Source: Olsenella sp. kh2p3
GTDB taxonomy: Bacteria > Actinomycetota > Coriobacteriia > Coriobacteriales > Atopobiaceae
Length of the DNA: 64,000 nucleotides
Reading direction: 5' to 3'
NCBI GenBank assembly: GCA_900119625.1
Contig: FPKD01000010.1
Coordinates: forward strand, 1 to 64,000
Shown: positions 1 to 8,595 of the stretch, piece by piece
Numbering within the stretch: position 1 is the stretch's first letter
How the letters are laid out: each line of letters starts with the position of its first letter
Position numbers and translations under genes: made by a program
The notes under the pieces: generated by a model
What the model was told of the DNA's origin: nothing
Database searches by the model: none
Seen by the model: only the letters and a program-made list of their open reading frames with translations

Positions 1-745
1 CGACGCTGCCGGGGATGCCGGGGGTGACGTTGGAGAAGATCTGGTCGATGGTGCCAACGAGCATGTTGGCGATCGCGTACTTCTTGAGCGCGCCATAGCC
101 AAAGCGCAAGAGAGACCGGCGCACGGGCACGTCCTTGGCGGAGTGCCCCTCGAGCAGCTGCGGCCCGAGGTCGGCGTACCGGTTGATGGGGCCCTGGATG
201 AACTGCGGGAACCAGGAGACGAAGAGCAGGTGCTTGAGGGGGTTTCGCTGCGGCTCGAAGCGGCCGTTGTAGGCGTCCACGAGGTAGGAGACGGCCTGGA
301 AGGTGTAGAAGGAGATGCCGAGCGGCAGCACCAGCCCCAGGCTCGCGGGCGAGGCGGCGAGCCCCACCTCGAAGAGCAGGACGTTCCAGTACTTGAGGTA
401 GGCGAGCATACCGAAGCAGGCCAGGAGCGCGGCCGCCAGCACCGCGCGGCGGCGGCGGTCCCAGGCGGCCCTCACGGCCCTCCTCGCCGCGCGGTCCGGG
501 GCGGCGGCGCGCTCCTCCCTGCACCTCTCGCCCATGCGCGCGAGCGCCAGGGGCGCCGCCCAGGTGACCGCGGCGCAGGCAAGCATGTAGGCCAGCGTCT
601 GCCAGCGGCCCACCAGGCAGTAGAAGGCGAGGCTCGCTGCGAGAAGGACCAGCCAGGCGTGGTCCCGCGCGAGGCGGCCCACCACGTGGTAGGCAGCGAG
701 AGATGCCACGAGGAACAGCAGAAAATGCAGCGAGAACAGTTCCAA
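1..745 (-). CDS. MBOAT-family O-acyltransferase, N-terminal part (runs off the left edge)
   Basis: About 248 residues of a polytopic membrane protein are visible by reading the minus strand; the C-terminus lies outside the window. Several hydrophobic segments are followed by the run LGISFYTFQAVSYLVDAY and then FPQFIQGPINRY, which are hallmarks of the AlgI/DltB branch of the membrane-bound O-acyltransferase family. Such enzymes transfer acetyl or other acyl groups to extracellular polysaccharide or teichoic acid, usually with a separate SGNH or DltD-like partner; no partner is visible here. The catalytic histidine region is beyond the edge. I chose a TTG start at 745 because GGGAG lies 8 bases upstream and no ATG fits. 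Family assignment is firm, substrate unknown. Confidence 0.85.
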   Translation of the reverse strand, partial: MELFSLHFLLFLVASLAAYHVVGRLARDHAWLVLLAASLAFYCLVGRWQTLAYMLACAAVTWAAPLALARMGERCREERAAAPDRAARRAVRAAWDRRRRAVLAAALLACFGMLAYLKYWNVLLFEVGLAASPASLGLVLPLGISFYTFQAVSYLVDAYNGRFEPQRNPLKHLLFVSWFPQFIQGPINRYADLGPQLLEGHSAKDVPVRRSLLRFGYGALKKYAIANMLVGTIDQIFSNVTPGIPGSV

Positions 746-1416
746 AACGCAGTCTCCCGGCCTTCGGCACCCTTCGCGCGTGTACAGACGAGTTCACTCT
801 ATCCAACTCATGTGGGACCGCAGGATATCCGACACAAGAAACACGAAACGGCTTTCTGGGACTTTAGGCGCTCTCGCCGTTATCGAAGTCTCGCTCCGGC
901 GTCATTTCGACGCCGGAGGGGCCATCTCGTACGGAATCCCGTCCGAAGCCCCGGTTCCGGCGCCGTTTTCTCGCCGGAGGGCGCGTTCCCGCGGCGATGA
1001 CGTACGGAACCTTCGCTCCGGCGTCATTTCGACGCCGGAGGGGCCATCTCGTACGGAATGGCGTCCGAAGCCCCGGTTCCGGCGTCACTTTCTCGCCGGA
1101 GGACGCGTTCCCGCGGCAAGTGCGTACGAAAGTCCTTCTCGGGCGTCGTTTTCTCGCCAAAGCGAGGATTTCCCCCGAAGCTCCGGCACCACACCAGGGC
1201 GTTTTCCTACGGGCTCATCGTCCTTCTCGCCCACCGCACTCGCAAAGATTATCGGCATCTCTTAAAACGGATGACTGCGACCTGCGCAAACGCGTCGGCA
1301 CTTTAAGAAATGGCGATAAACTCCGAAGAATGAATGACGTTGCGTCGCTCTATCATGTGGGACACATTCGGTCAATCGAACCCCAGCGGCCACCCATTCG
1401 TAGCAGGGAGGGCAAC
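746..1416. other. 671-bp divergent intergenic region with a repeat array
   Basis: This gap between two divergently transcribed genes contains no supportable gene. Its middle third is a tandem array of 61-bp hairpin units, listed separately. The right end, about 1300-1416, carries the promoter region of the ATP-grasp gene; AGGGAGGG at 1405-1412 precedes its ATG. Confidence 0.7.
894..1198. repeat. Tandem array of about five 61-bp hairpin units
   Basis: Units start at 894, 955, 1016, 1077 and, degraded, 1138. Units 1 and 3, and units 2 and 4, are near-identical, so the array also has a 122-bp super-period. Units 1 and 3 open with CTCCGGCGTC, loop ATTTC, GACGCCGGAG, a perfect 10-bp stem. Units 2 and 4 open with TCCGGCG, a 9-base loop ending TTTCT, then CGCCGGA. 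The fifth copy keeps GGGCGTC and TTTTCTCGCC. No open reading frame is conserved across copies. A related hairpin with similar spacing recurs at 51.9 kb. Confidence 0.9.
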
Positions 1417-2676
1417 ATGAACTTCGTCTTCATCTCGCCTCAGTTCCCCGAGACCTACTGGCTGTGGTGCGACCGCCTGCGCTCGTGCGGTGCCTCGGTC
1501 TACGGCATTGGCGACACTCCTGCGGAGGCAATCTCGCCGGAGCTGCACCGCGCGCTTGACGAGTACGTCCACGTTGATTCCCTTGAGAACTACGACCAGG
1601 TGTTTCGTGCCGTCGCGTACCTCTCCTGGAAGCACGGCCACATGGACTGGATCGAGTCGATGAACGAGCACTGGCTGTCGCTTGACGCTCGGCTTCGCGA
1701 TGACTTCCACGTCACCACCGGCGCCAGCCTAGCCACCATCGACCAGTGGCAGTCAAAGGCCCAGATGAAGCCGCTCTACGCGGCGGGAAACGTGCCCACC
1801 GCCAGGCAAGTCCGCGTGGGTTCGCTCGACGATGCCCGCCGCGCCGTGTGGGAATGGGGTGGCTTTCCCGCCTTCGCGAAGCCCGAGTACGGCGTGGGTG
1901 CCGGCGGCGCCATGCGCATCGACAACGACGACCAGCTCAGAGACCTTGTCGGCCGCTGCTCGTGGCAGGGGGCCGCGCGCTACGTGCTCGAGGAGTTTGT
2001 CCCCGCCAGCGGTATCGCAGCCTACGACGCAATCATCGACCCCTGGGGCAAGCCGGTCTTCGAGAACCAGGAGGAGTTCCCGCCGTCGATGTCCGACGTC
2101 GCGCGGCAGGGCCTTGACCTCTCGTACTACTGCTGCCCCGGCATCGATCCCCGCCTGCGCGACCTGGGCCATGCAGCGGTGCACGCCTTTGGGATTCGGG
2201 CACGCTTCGTCCACCTTGAGTTCTTCCGTCTCGCCGAGGACCGCGAGGGCCTGGGGCACGCTGGCGACTACGTTGGCCTTGAGGTCAACTGCCGCCCGAC
2301 CGGCGGATACACGCCAGACATGATGAACTTCGCCCACTCCACCGACGTCTACCGTATCTGGGCAGAGATGGTGTGCTTTGGCGAGCGCCGCCTGCACGAC
2401 GCGCATGACAACTGGTTCGCCGTGTACGCCAGCCGGCGAGACAACCATACCTACGCGCACAGCCACCGCGAGATACTTGCGCGCTGGGGTGGAAGCATCA
2501 TGATGGAGAGGCGCGTGCCTGGGGTTCTCTCTGACGACATGGGCAACCACATGTACGTGGCGCGCGTGCGCACCGAGGATGAGCGCGAGGAGTTCATCTC
2601 TTTCGTGCAGGAGCGCGCGCCCGAGGGCTTCTCGGAGGCAGATGCTGGCGAGAACAACGACGCACAAGAAGGGTAA
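1417..2676 (+). CDS. ATP-grasp domain protein (carboxylate-amine ligase type)
   Basis: This 419-residue protein has an N-terminal nucleotide-binding-like fold (MNFVFISPQFPE) followed by an ATP-grasp domain. FPAFAKPEYGVGAGG at about residues 150-164 is the phosphate-binding loop, YVLEEFV the hinge, and LEVNCRPTGGYTPDMMNF the Mg-binding strand with Glu and Asn. The family ligates a carboxylate to an amine or thiol through an acyl-phosphate; the substrate cannot be read from sequence. The ATG at 1417 is chosen over upstream in-frame starts, which would run through the repeat array, because AGGGAGGG lies 5-12 bases before it. A GNAT acetyltransferase follows 10 bp later, so the two probably act in one small-molecule modification pathway. 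Confidence 0.85.
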   Translation: MNFVFISPQFPETYWLWCDRLRSCGASVYGIGDTPAEAISPELHRALDEYVHVDSLENYDQVFRAVAYLSWKHGHMDWIESMNEHWLSLDARLRDDFHVTTGASLATIDQWQSKAQMKPLYAAGNVPTARQVRVGSLDDARRAVWEWGGFPAFAKPEYGVGAGGAMRIDNDDQLRDLVGRCSWQGAARYVLEEFVPASGIAAYDAIIDPWGKPVFENQEEFPPSMSDVARQGLDLSYYCCPGIDPRLRDLGHAAVHAFGIRARFVHLEFFRLAEDREGLGHAGDYVGLEVNCRPTGGYTPDMMNFAHSTDVYRIWAEMVCFGERRLHDAHDNWFAVYASRRDNHTYAHSHREILARWGGSIMMERRVPGVLSDDMGNHMYVARVRTEDEREEFISFVQERAPEGFSEADAGENNDAQEG

Positions 2677-2686
2677 GGCAACATAC

Positions 2687-3166
2687 ATGCAGGTGAGAAG
2701 GGCCATCGACGCAGACATCCCGGGAATCGACAACTGTCTCTCGCAGGTGCTCGAGGTGCACGCCAAGGGACGGCCAGACCTCTTCCGTTCTGGCACGCGC
2801 AAGTACACCGACGACGAGCTGCGCCAGATCATCACAGATGACGATAGGCCAGTCTTTGTCGCAGTGAACGAGGGCGCCGCACCCGGCGAGATTCTGGGCT
2901 ACGGCTTCTGCGTGGTGGAGGACCACGCGCACTCAAACAACTTCCAGCCCATTCGCACGCTTTACATCGATGATATCTGCGTGGACGAGGGCGCGCGTGG
3001 CCACGGCGTCGCCACGGCAATCTACCAGCACATCATTGCCTTTGCGCGCGAGGGCGGCTTCCACAACGTGACCCTCAACGTGTGGGAGTGCAACCCCGGC
3101 GCGCGCAAGTTCTACGAGACGATGGGCATGAGCATCCAGAAGACCTGCATGGAGCAGGTGCTCTAG
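2687..3166 (+). CDS. GNAT-family N-acetyltransferase
   Basis: A 159-residue GNAT protein. LYIDDICVDEGARGHGVATAI contains the beta4 strand and the acetyl-CoA pyrophosphate-binding loop (consensus R/Q-x-x-G-x-G/A, here ARGHGVA), and NVWECNPGARKFYETMGM is the usual C-terminal substrate and CoA region. It should transfer an acetyl group from acetyl-CoA to an amine; the acceptor is unknown. The gene starts 10 bp after the ATP-grasp gene and shares its direction, so cotranscription is likely. It converges on the nitroreductase across only 35 bp. Length is normal for a single-domain GNAT. Confidence 0.88.
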   Translation: MQVRRAIDADIPGIDNCLSQVLEVHAKGRPDLFRSGTRKYTDDELRQIITDDDRPVFVAVNEGAAPGEILGYGFCVVEDHAHSNNFQPIRTLYIDDICVDEGARGHGVATAIYQHIIAFAREGGFHNVTLNVWECNPGARKFYETMGMSIQKTCMEQVL

Positions 3167-3201
3167 CGGAGGCGCGCCAGCGCGGTCGACGGCCTGATGT
3201 G

Positions 3202-3915
3202 CTAGTGCACCACCGGGTCTGCCCAGGCAAAGTTCTCCAAACCGGCGCCCAGCTCAAAGTGCAGCTTCACAATGCCCAGGTCAACGCGGGCGCAGGGGCC
3301 ACCATTGGTGCTTAGGGCAACCAGCGGCAGCCCGGCTGCGTTCGTCTTTCTCAGCATTTGCACCCAGAAGGTCTGCTGGTTGAGGGCCGTTGGGGCGAGA
3401 AGGGCATAGCGAACGCCGCGCGCAAACCACTCGGGAACGTTGTTGACTGGGCGTGACACCTGCGCGATTGTCCGCGAGCGGTGCGGCTCGCCCTGGGTTG
3501 CGCCGTGGCCAAGCGCAACGATGGCCACGAGCTTGTCCTTTTTGGCGAGCGTCTGTCGGACGGCGCGGCGCTTGGCGGTGCCGGCAACCCAACAGCTGTT
3601 GAGGCCAAGCCGCTGCGCCTCGAGCACTACCTTCTCGGCAAAGTATCCTGCGCGCATGTCGAGGTTGTTGCTCTCGTGACCGGCCACGACCAGGTAGTTG
3701 TTGGCGTTGGCAAAGCCGGCGCGGCGGGCGAGCGTGCTCGAGAACACCTCTGGGTCGTCGTACGCCAGACGCAGGTGGAGCGCGCCGTCGGCGTTCGCCG
3801 CGGCAACGGCCTTCTCCAGCGCCGCGCGCTCCTCCGCCGAGATGGGCTCCTCGGTGTAGCTCCTGACGGCATGCCGCGACTCAACGGCCTCGTCGATGCT
3901 CATGCGGTAGTCCAT
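3202..3915 (-). CDS. Nitroreductase-family flavoprotein
   Basis: This 237-residue protein opens with MSIDEAVESRHAVRSYTEEPIS, the FMN-phosphate-binding Arg-rich signature of the nitroreductase fold (S-R-x-x-x-R). Later segments such as GLNSCWVAG and ALGHGATQG match the FMN-contact regions. Members reduce nitro groups, quinones or flavins with NAD(P)H, and some act as iodotyrosine dehalogenases or in B12 ligand synthesis; nothing here fixes the substrate. The ATG at 3915 follows GGAAAGGGCAACGAG; an in-frame upstream extension lacks a ribosome-binding site and reads like non-coding DNA. It is convergent with the GNAT gene. Confidence 0.85.
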   Translation of the reverse strand: MDYRMSIDEAVESRHAVRSYTEEPISAEERAALEKAVAAANADGALHLRLAYDDPEVFSSTLARRAGFANANNYLVVAGHESNNLDMRAGYFAEKVVLEAQRLGLNSCWVAGTAKRRAVRQTLAKKDKLVAIVALGHGATQGEPHRSRTIAQVSRPVNNVPEWFARGVRYALLAPTALNQQTFWVQMLRKTNAAGLPLVALSTNGGPCARVDLGIVKLHFELGAGLENFAWADPVVH

Positions 3916-4286
3916 CTCGTTGCCCTTTCCGTTGGATTCAGTACGCCTCATGGTAGCGTTCCCGCGGGGTTCCGCTCTCGTCGACGTTCTTTTCACCGCC
4001 AGCGCCAACCCCCTGTTGTAGCAACCGACGCACCGGAACTACGCACGGTCGTAATTCAGGTTTGTGTGTTGCTGGGCTTTTCTGGACGATAGACTCAGCC
4101 GTGCGTAGTTCGGAGCTCTGGGGACGGCGAGAAGCACACGGCCTCCGAAACTCGATTCGGCCCCATCCAAACCCAAATTTCAATTGTGTGCAATTTGTTT
4201 TTCTCGCCAACGCGACGTGCCGTCGAATGGGATGCGCCTAGACTAGGGGCCGAGAAAGAATTGCTACGCCGCCGATAGGAGTTGCC
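3916..4286. other. 371-bp divergent intergenic region
   Basis: No gene is supportable here. It holds an inverted repeat with 13-bp perfect arms (GAACTACGCACGG at 4036-4048 and its complement at 4099-4111) and a TTTTTCTCGCC stretch near 4199. Promoters for the nitroreductase (minus) and DUF1304 (plus) genes must lie here, but no clear -35/-10 pair stands out. Confidence 0.6.
4036..4111. repeat. Inverted repeat, 13-bp perfect arms, 50-bp spacer
   Basis: GAACTACGCACGG at 4036-4048 is repeated in inverse orientation as CCGTGCGTAGTTC at 4099-4111. One- or two-base imperfect matches extend the arms a little. The 50-bp spacer is AT-richer than the surroundings. It sits between divergent genes and resembles in style the longer spaced inverted repeats found elsewhere in the window. 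Confidence 0.85.
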
Positions 4287-4643
4287 ATGTCCGTCATCAC
4301 TACCGTCCTCGCCGTGCTGGTTGCGGCGGAGTTTCTCTTCATCTTCTACCTGGAGACCCTCGCGACCACGTCGGCGCGCACGGCGCAGACGTTCAACATG
4401 ACCGTCGACGAGCTGTCGCGCCCCTCGGTGAGCACGCTCTTCAAGAACCAGGGCGTCTACAACGGCGTCCTTGCGATTCTGCTGCTTGTGGCCGCGCTGT
4501 GCATCCCCAGCAAGGCGGCGGTGATTGCCCTCAGCACGTCGATGGTTGTCGTCGCCGCATACGGAGCCGCCACCAGCGACCCCAAGATTCTCCTCAAGCA
4601 GGGCCTTCTGCCTGCGATTCTCCTGGTGAGCTGCCTTATCTAG
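4287..4643 (+). CDS. DUF1304-family small membrane protein
   Basis: A 118-residue protein with four hydrophobic segments. LYLETLATTSARTAQTF-type sequence after the first helix, LFKNQGVYNGVLA in the second and a compact C-terminal pair of helices match the DUF1304 family of unknown function. TAGGAGTTGCC just before the ATG is a good ribosome-binding site. Its last eight bases overlap the end of the convergent CPBP gene. No function can be assigned beyond integral membrane protein. Confidence 0.85.
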   Translation: MSVITTVLAVLVAAEFLFIFYLETLATTSARTAQTFNMTVDELSRPSVSTLFKNQGVYNGVLAILLLVAALCIPSKAAVIALSTSMVVVAAYGAATSDPKILLKQGLLPAILLVSCLI

Positions 4644-5544
4644 CGATGTCCGCGCCTGGGGCGCCAAGGCGCCCCAGCAGCCAGAGCGCGAGCAACACCA
4701 CCGGGATGCACCCGAGAAGCCCCAGCGGCATTGGCCCCAGAGTGCCGCCTGCACTGCGGCTAAACCACATACCCAGCCCGGCCACGGCGTTGAGTGACCC
4801 ATGCGCAAGTGCGCAAGGCCAGACGCTTCCCGAGCGCTCGCGGAGAAAGCAGAGAAACGTTCCAAACGCCATGCAGAAGATGGTCATGGCAACAATGCCA
4901 CTCACAGGAAATCCCAGGTAATCGCTACCGTAGTTGTACCCCATCGCAATGAGGGGCGCATGCCAGAGGCCCCATGCAGCTCCAGTGAGAATTGCCGCGC
5001 GGCGGCGTGGCATCTGCTCCCTCATCGCGGGATAGAGAAACCCGCGCCAGCCCGCCTCCTCGCCAATGGCCAGCAGCATGTTGATGAACGGGGCGAAGAT
5101 TACAGCATTGGCCACCTGGATGGCGAAGATTGCCGGAACCTGATCAGTGCCTACGCCCAGCTGGGCGATGGCGGCAGCGGAGAAGCGCGAGGCCTCCGGA
5201 TCAAAGTCACCAGAGAAGAAGAGGAAGTAGACTGCGGAGCCGGCCAGCGTAAGGGCCGGTGGGATTGCCAGTGCCAGCATGTACCAGCGCACGCCACCCT
5301 TGATGCGAGGCCGCCAGCCAGCGTCGACGGCGGTCTTTCTCGTCACGCGAACTATGACGGCAGAAGCAAGAGGTCCAAACATCGAGACGGCAAGCAGCGG
5401 ACCCCATATGCCACTCGACTCGTCAATGACCCATCCCGATTGGGCACCGGCGATAATCCAACCCACCCAATCCAGGGCAAATGCCGCCACAAGGAAGAGA
5501 ATGATGGTACTTCTCGCGGACTGAACCGGCTCATCGGAATCCAT
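4636..5544 (-). CDS. CPBP-family intramembrane metalloprotease
   Basis: About 302 residues with eight or so hydrophobic segments. EEAGWRGFLYP is the first CPBP/Abi motif (E-E-x-x-x-R with the glutamate pair), and WGLWHAPLI carries the second-motif histidine; LAHGSLNA is a likely third motif. These residues form the metal site of a membrane-embedded prenyl-endopeptidase-like fold. Bacterial members serve in bacteriocin immunity or peptide maturation, but the partner is usually unknown and no bacteriocin gene is seen here. Start is uncertain: ATG at 5544 (MDSDEPV, with GGGAG upstream) is preferred, with 5556 and 5565 possible. The gene ends inside the convergent DUF1304 gene. Confidence 0.85.
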   Translation of the reverse strand: MDSDEPVQSARSTIILFLVAAFALDWVGWIIAGAQSGWVIDESSGIWGPLLAVSMFGPLASAVIVRVTRKTAVDAGWRPRIKGGVRWYMLALAIPPALTLAGSAVYFLFFSGDFDPEASRFSAAAIAQLGVGTDQVPAIFAIQVANAVIFAPFINMLLAIGEEAGWRGFLYPAMREQMPRRRAAILTGAAWGLWHAPLIAMGYNYGSDYLGFPVSGIVAMTIFCMAFGTFLCFLRERSGSVWPCALAHGSLNAVAGLGMWFSRSAGGTLGPMPLGLLGCIPVVLLALWLLGRLGAPGADIAR

Positions 5545-5729
5545 AACAGACACCATCTCCCGCATCGAGCTGTCAGCAGCGCTTGGCCCCACCACGCGAG
5601 CGCTGCGGGGCCAATACACGACACATTACACCGTCCTAGACAAGAAAAACGGCCCAGAACAGCCCCGGAACGCCGGCTGGGAACGCAGCCCCGGAACACC
5701 AGCCACGCCCTGCCACCCAGCGCGCCGCC

Positions 5730-7475
5730 CTACTCCCCCACGGTATAGAGCGCCCGGAAGTAGCCACCCGGCACGGCCATGAGCTCGTCGAAGGTGCCCT
5801 GCTCGCACACGCAGCCGTCGCGCAGCACCACGATGCCGTCAAAGAGCCGCAGCTGCCCGGCGTCCAGGCGATGCGTCACCAAGATGCGTGTGGTCCCGGT
5901 AAGTGCCACCACCGAGCGGGTGACCTGGTCGGCCGTCTCCTGGTCCAGAGCCGACGTGGCTTCGTCGAGGAGCAGAACGCCCGATCCATGCAGCAGGCTC
6001 CGCGCGATGCACACCCGCTGCCGCTCGCCGCCGGATAGGTTGGAGCCTCCCTCGCCGCACGGGTAGTCCATGCCGTGTGCCGCCACAAAGCTGGCAAGCC
6101 CCGCCCGCTGTACGGCAGACTCCAGCTCAGCGGCATCAACGTTTGCAAACATCGTAACGTTCTCCCGCAGCGTGGCATCAAATAGGAACGTATTCTGCCG
6201 CACCAGCGACACCGTCTTCCAGAGCGACTCAAGGCTCGCGTCGCGCAGCTCGCACCCGTCGAAGGCAATCCGACCACCGTAGTTGGGGTGCGCACCCATG
6301 AGCAGCGAGAGCAGCGTCGACTTCCCGCTGCCCGATGCCCCCACCACGGCGTAGCAGCCACCTGCGGCAAACTCCACGCTCAGGCCAGAGAGAACGGGGC
6401 GGTTCTCGTCATAGCCAAAGGTAACGTTTGAAAGCGAGATGCCCTGGGCGAGCGAGGCGGGCAGCGCCGTACCGCCCGTACGCTCGCGGTTCTCGCCGAG
6501 CATCTGGGCGAGCTTTCCCACCAGCCCCAGCGACGCCCGACGCGCGGCAAAGATGGACGGCAGGCCCTGGATTGGCTGGGCAATGCTGTTCATGAGCTGC
6601 GTGGCCATGAGGATGCCACCCACCGTCATCCCACGGCCCGAAAGCGCGAGCCACGCGCCAAAGAACATGACAGAAAGCTGAGAGACGCCCTGCGCGGTCA
6701 TTGCCAGCGCACGTATGCCTAGCTCCATGCGGCGGCGGAGGCGCTTGTCGGCCTCAAGCGTGCCGTTTGCTGTCTCGAATCGCTCGCGCGCGGCGGGCTC
6801 GGCGCGAAAACTCTTGATGAGAGGGAAGCCGCAGGCGAGGTCGTGGACCACTCCCACAAAGCGCCCCATGGCATCGGAGACCACACGCTGGCGCGAGGCA
6901 AGCCGACCGCCGGACGCAAGGCCAATCGCAAGCGGCACCAGCGCGGACACAATTGCCACCACGGCCAGAGGCACGCTTTGGGCTAGGAGCATGGCAACGG
7001 AGCCCGCCAGCGAGACGATCTCGGTGACCATCGTGAAGATCTTCTCGAGGTAGGTAGTCTCGATGGTGGTAACGTCGTTGGTGAGCGCTGACTCGTAGCG
7101 GCTCGCCCCGCCGCCGTCGAAGGCGCCAATGCCTTTGCCTAGCAGCCGGTCGAAGACGGCACGGCGATACCCACTCACCGCGCGGCGGAGAAATGCCGGC
7201 AGCGAGGCACGCATGGCCAGCTCTGTTGCAAGCTCGGCCGCCATCAGCAGGGCAACCACTTGACCCGTCTGGGCGAGAAGGTCGAGAGACCCTGCTGCCA
7301 CGGCGTCGAAGGTCTGCTTGAGTATGTAGGCAAAGGCAAGCGTGATGATGGCCTGCGCCAGATACAGCACAACGTTTGCCGAGAAGAGCAGCCAGTTCCT
7401 GCGAAACATGCTGGCCCACAGCTCGCGCGCAGCGTCTTCCCTACCTGCCGTGGACGTTCTTCTCTGCGCATCCAT
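5730..7475 (-). CDS. ABC transporter, fused permease and ATP-binding protein (exporter type)
   Basis: This 581-residue half-transporter has an N-terminal six-helix membrane domain (about residues 30-310) and a C-terminal ATPase. Walker A is GASGSGKST, the signature LSGGERQR, Walker B VLLLDEATS and the H-loop VTHR. This is the layout of lipid, peptide or multidrug exporters; a single half must dimerise. The ATG at 7475 is preferred because GGGAG lies 6 bases upstream; a longer in-frame start at 7538 has no good site. The gene is divergent from an AraC-type regulator across 217 bp holding the palindrome CCAGAAATTCTGG, so this regulator may control it. Substrate unknown. Confidence 0.9.
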   Translation of the reverse strand: MDAQRRTSTAGREDAARELWASMFRRNWLLFSANVVLYLAQAIITLAFAYILKQTFDAVAAGSLDLLAQTGQVVALLMAAELATELAMRASLPAFLRRAVSGYRRAVFDRLLGKGIGAFDGGGASRYESALTNDVTTIETTYLEKIFTMVTEIVSLAGSVAMLLAQSVPLAVVAIVSALVPLAIGLASGGRLASRQRVVSDAMGRFVGVVHDLACGFPLIKSFRAEPAARERFETANGTLEADKRLRRRMELGIRALAMTAQGVSQLSVMFFGAWLALSGRGMTVGGILMATQLMNSIAQPIQGLPSIFAARRASLGLVGKLAQMLGENRERTGGTALPASLAQGISLSNVTFGYDENRPVLSGLSVEFAAGGCYAVVGASGSGKSTLLSLLMGAHPNYGGRIAFDGCELRDASLESLWKTVSLVRQNTFLFDATLRENVTMFANVDAAELESAVQRAGLASFVAAHGMDYPCGEGGSNLSGGERQRVCIARSLLHGSGVLLLDEATSALDQETADQVTRSVVALTGTTRILVTHRLDAGQLRLFDGIVVLRDGCVCEQGTFDELMAVPGGYFRALYTVGE

Positions 7476-7630
7476 TGAATGCTCCCATACATATGCCTGA
7501 AGTTTTGTCGCTCGCGTGATGTAAGCGTCATGCGACATGCGCTATGAATCCTTGTTGTAATTCACGCTAAAACAGGAAGAATGTTCCGGCAGCGCCACAG
7601 CGCCAGACCCAAACCGTTAGCGTTAGATAC

Positions 7631-7643
7631 CAGAAATTCTGGC
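7631..7643. promoter_or_regulatory. Palindromic operator candidate between ABC exporter and AraC gene
   Basis: CCAGAAATTCTGG is a perfect 13-bp palindrome, extended by partly symmetric TA/TA flanks, in the divergent region between 7475 and 7693. It lies about 50 bp before the AraC-type start, a position suited to autoregulation. Binding by the neighbouring regulator is inference only. Confidence 0.5.
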
Positions 7644-7692
7644 GTACCATAGGGACACGGACAGGTCTCTGGGCTATGGAGTTGGAGGACCC

Positions 7693-8595
7693 ATGGACGA
7701 AGCGAGGCTCAAGCGCGCGCTGGACACCCTGCTTGCAGAACCGCAGGAGCACCCGGAACCAGGGTCGGGCACGCTCCTCGTGGCGTACCGGCTGCGCGAT
7801 ATGCCGGCCATTCCCAGCTCGGTGCCCTGCCACATCCTGAGAACCACCTACGACGCGGAGCACCCGGCGCATCTGCTGTTGGATCGTCGCCCCAGGCCAG
7901 ACGACATCATGGTCTATGCCTTTATCGGCAAGCGGCAGCTGGACCGGGTGCTCATGGCCCTGGCGCCCTCCTCGTCCAACTTCTTCCAGGTATTGGTTGA
8001 CAACCTTGGCCAAGAGCAGCAAAGCACCACGGTAATAACGGAGTCTGGCGAGGTCGACCCCGCTATGCTGCAGGATATCTTCTCGCTCATGGTGGTGGCC
8101 TACGCCGAGCGTCGGGAGGAGTGGGAGCTGGCAATAGATGGCCTGGCCTCGGCGGCTATCGCTCTGGCAAGTCCCGCAATTAGCCACCAGCCCGGGCGTC
8201 GAAGCCCCGACGACCTTGTCGCCCTGCTCCTCACCGAAATTGCCACGCACCCCGAAAGCGTCACGCTCCAGGGATTGGCCGAGCGCTTCTCGTACAACCC
8301 CACCTACCTCTCGGGGTTGCTTCACGAGCGGTGCGGACGGACCTTCTCGCATCTTGTGCGCGAGCAGCGCATGCTTCGCGCCCATCAGCTGCTTACGGAC
8401 ACCGGGCTTTCTGTGGCGAAGGTCGCGGCCATGGTTGGGTATGAGGGAACCAGCAACTTCCATCGGCTGTTCCGCGAGCGCTTTGGCGAGACCCCCGCGC
8501 AGGTGCGCGCCGGACGTAGCACACACGGCGCAGCTATGATGGAGGCTCAGGCTCACGACGACCAGTTGCAGGAGGCACACGATGGCCAAGGATAA
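7693..8595 (+). CDS. AraC-family transcriptional regulator
   Basis: A 300-residue regulator. The C-terminal third (about residues 185-280) holds two helix-turn-helix motifs typical of AraC/XylS proteins: LQGLAERFSYNPTYLSGLL and VAKVAAMVGYEGTSNFHRLF, followed by GETPAQVR. The N-terminal part would sense an effector but has no recognisable cupin signature. The ATG follows TTGGAGGACCC. It is transcribed away from the ABC exporter and overlaps the downstream cupin gene by 14 bp, implying cotranscription. Likely target: the exporter and itself. Confidence 0.9.
   Translation: MDEARLKRALDTLLAEPQEHPEPGSGTLLVAYRLRDMPAIPSSVPCHILRTTYDAEHPAHLLLDRRPRPDDIMVYAFIGKRQLDRVLMALAPSSSNFFQVLVDNLGQEQQSTTVITESGEVDPAMLQDIFSLMVVAYAERREEWELAIDGLASAAIALASPAISHQPGRRSPDDLVALLLTEIATHPESVTLQGLAERFSYNPTYLSGLLHERCGRTFSHLVREQRMLRAHQLLTDTGLSVAKVAAMVGYEGTSNFHRLFRERFGETPAQVRAGRSTHGAAMMEAQAHDDQLQEAHDGQG

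Noticed and set aside
780..1306. Overlapping plus-strand open frames in the 0.8-1.3 kb region
   Set aside because: They arise from the 61-bp repeat array, are Arg/Pro/Ser-rich and have no ribosome-binding site or conserved frame between copies.
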